Assembly (NCBI GenBank): GCA_023055505.1 | Contig: JALIRH010000006.1 | Location: 24,215,105 to 24,279,104 of the forward strand | Length of the DNA: 64,000 nucleotides | Source of the DNA: Callipepla californica brunnescens | Lineage: Eukaryota; Chordata; Aves; Galliformes; Odontophoridae | Direction: 5' to 3' | Part shown: positions 62,165 through 64,000 of the stretch, piece after piece | Layout: every line of letters begins with the position of its first letter | Position numbering within the stretch: position 1 is the first letter of the stretch | Translations under genes and position numbers: made by a program | The notes under the pieces: model-generated | Database searches by the model: none | Told to the model about the DNA's origin: nothing | The model's input: only the letters and a program-made list of their open reading frames with translations

Positions 62165-64000
62165 CTGAGGGAAGAAAGAAGAAAATCATAGTTATCCCTT
62201 GAGCTAGTTAAATTTCTGCATACAAGTATCTGAAAAACCTGAATCATCTTCACGTGTGATTTCCAAACCTTCACTTAATCAAGGAAGGAAAAATAGCTGT
62301 GTTTTTTTTTTTTTTATGAATGATGCTACATATGTAGTAAGCCAATGTATGTATAATCGTTGTTACCACAAATATTTTCAATTATATGTGCAATTAATGT
62401 TAAATATAGTATACAAAACATGTTGGCCAATACCTGATCTAACTTTTTGACAGTGGAACTTGTTGCTTGCTGTTAAATATTTTACTCATATAGAATATGA
62501 ATAATAATTTAAAAGTTGTAAAGGACATTCATGCTGAAAGATCAAGCTGTCACCTATAACTAAGATACAAGCTGTATGTTTGTATGTTTTGTTTATATTT
62601 CCGATCAAGCTGTACCTGTCTTCTAACACAGGATATAGTTTAATTTCAAAATAGGCATTATGAATGAAAGTAAAAATTAACACACACACAAAAAAGGTTA
62701 AAAAATATGAACTAGCATTCTAATTTGTTCATTAATTATTAGTTGAATAGACTCAAATATTGAAAAGTCTATTTAAAACACTTTGCAAGATTGCTCTAAA
62801 GCCACCCATTTTGATTTCTTTGATATAAAACCACGAATCACCTTATATGAGACAACCTTAAAGTAGATTATGTCTGCAATTTTCTCTAATTCAAGTCTAA
62901 ATTAGAGAAGACATTTTATGAATGTATGCTATGCTCAAAGCTAATTGAAAGCAATTATCAAAGTGGCATTTTGTCTGTGACTTTAAGATACATTGTAAGA
63001 TAATAAATGATTCTCATTATGTAATAAAAAGGTCACATCTTGCCTTTGGGCTAGTGACGCTAAGAGTTTTTCAAAAGCAATCCAAGACATTTTCTTTAGT
63101 GAACTACGACTAATACAAGAACCATCACTTATTAAATATCAGTTGTCATCTGCATAGTACCCATATCAGAGATGGGTATTTCTTTCAAAAAGAAACACCA
63201 CCTCATTAAAAACTGGAAAAATATATCTCTTAAAGTGCATACCTGACATTTTCAAGTTAAAATGAATATCCTTCACTTGTCATTCACTAATAGTAATGAA
63301 ATAGAAAATGTATGCCACGTGGACAGGCTCATTAAGATATAGATCAGGACACTCCTTGGGGTGGAAATTTACTTTACAATATAAAGAGACAGAAACATAA
63401 AAATCCCAACAGAATAAGAGAGTGTTTGTTTAACTACACTAGAGCCTTTATGTTATTCTCCAAATGTTCATTTTCATAGTGCTTTTGTACATGAATCTTG
63501 AACTTCATATGTGACCTATTCTTGTCAAGATTGTTCTTTAGTATCAAATGTAGTATATATATATATTTTTCAACCTTGATTAATTTCACACAGAAAATAA
63601 CTCCTGTTTTCAAAGACTGGCATCAACGTATTTTCTCACATGAAATTCTGCTTCAGGCACCAGTTTGGAAGCCAAATCTCAGGGTAAGCTGGCATTCTTC
63701 CATTGATGTCACTTTAAACCAGCTGATGATCTGGTCCTGAAAAATTGTCTCAAGTATCTCTGTGACTTTCATATGCTTCATGAGATATATTTTGTGTTAC
63801 AGGAATAATGGTGACATCAGCCTGATCCTGAGGATCAATACCTGAAATAATCTGCAGCTGCGGTGAGTGAATTCTTTGAGACTCATGAGGGTTCAGCATA
63901 CTACAAGATTTGGCCATGATGAGGCAATAGAAATGTCCTCGGAATTTCTTTCAGAAGTAAATCATAGTAATTCCATCTTAAAATGAATAAAAGAGCAAAG
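62165..64000 (-). other. DGKB: DGKB last intron (partial)
   Basis: No further DGKB exon is seen before the window edge: the penultimate exon, expected to encode the segment ending in P-W-M-Q-x-P-C-T, was not found. The intron therefore exceeds 1.8 kb. It contains a probable ancient repeat at about 63655-63745 and AT-rich filler. Confidence 0.7.
63655..63745. repeat. Probable ancient amniote interspersed repeat
   Basis: The segment with cattgatgtcac, aaaccagctgatgatctgg and tcctg resembles a class of old repeats, common in turtle, crocodile and bird genomes, that contain a cattgaagtcaatg core and end in accagctgaggatctggccc. A second similar tail (acaagatttggcc) follows at about 63901-63913. 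The match is from memory and imperfect. Confidence 0.4.

Noticed and set aside
61974..62189. 71-codon minus-strand frame over the DGKB exon
   Set aside because: Out of frame with the DGKB C-terminus and crosses the acceptor site.
1..64000. CRISPR-like arrays, operons, tRNA or rRNA genes, prophage or toxin-antitoxin modules
   Set aside because: None present. The window is vertebrate nuclear DNA, and the regular repeats seen are simple microsatellites or transposons.

Overview
The window is avian nuclear DNA, most likely galliform. It has short low-GC coding exons in long introns, a CpG-island promoter, several CR1 LINE fragments and two mariner copies of the type known in chicken as Galluhop. 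No prokaryotic operon, CRISPR array, rRNA or tRNA gene was seen. I found no undescribed biological system. The interesting parts are gene-architecture details and transposon history.

Left end (1 to about 9.1 kb): the 5' end of ETV1 (PEA3-group ETS factor) on the minus strand. A CpG island (about 8330-9110) holds a minus-strand CCAAT box and GC box. The ATG exon (CDS 8089-8045) and two further coding exons (7293-7206 and 5475-5428) join in one frame to give the first 60 residues, including most of the acidic activation domain. About 470 bp further into the gene, an alternative first coding exon (4960-4900) has a donor in the same phase. It would give a short ETV1 that lacks the activation domain. 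The rest of ETV1 lies beyond position 1.

Middle (about 9.1 to 62.0 kb): about 53 kb of intergenic DNA with no recognisable conserved gene. It holds CR1 fragments (about 23.0-23.7, 36.5-37.4, 40.2-40.4, 43.0-43.6 and 59.1-59.2 kb) and a near-complete but dead mariner (26.45-28.10 kb) carrying an unrelated nested repeat. It also holds a second copy of that nested repeat (48.8-49.0 kb), an internally deleted mariner in the opposite orientation (52.72-53.24 kb), an old ERV-type solo LTR (39.6-40.0 kb) and many simple repeats.

Right end (62.06-64.0 kb): the last coding exon of DGKB (diacylglycerol kinase beta) on the minus strand, with 35 codons and a stop, followed by part of its last intron. 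DGKB and ETV1 are therefore tandem neighbours on the same strand, the order known in other amniotes. This supports both gene calls and shows the window spans the whole DGKB-ETV1 interval, where regulatory elements of either gene may lie.
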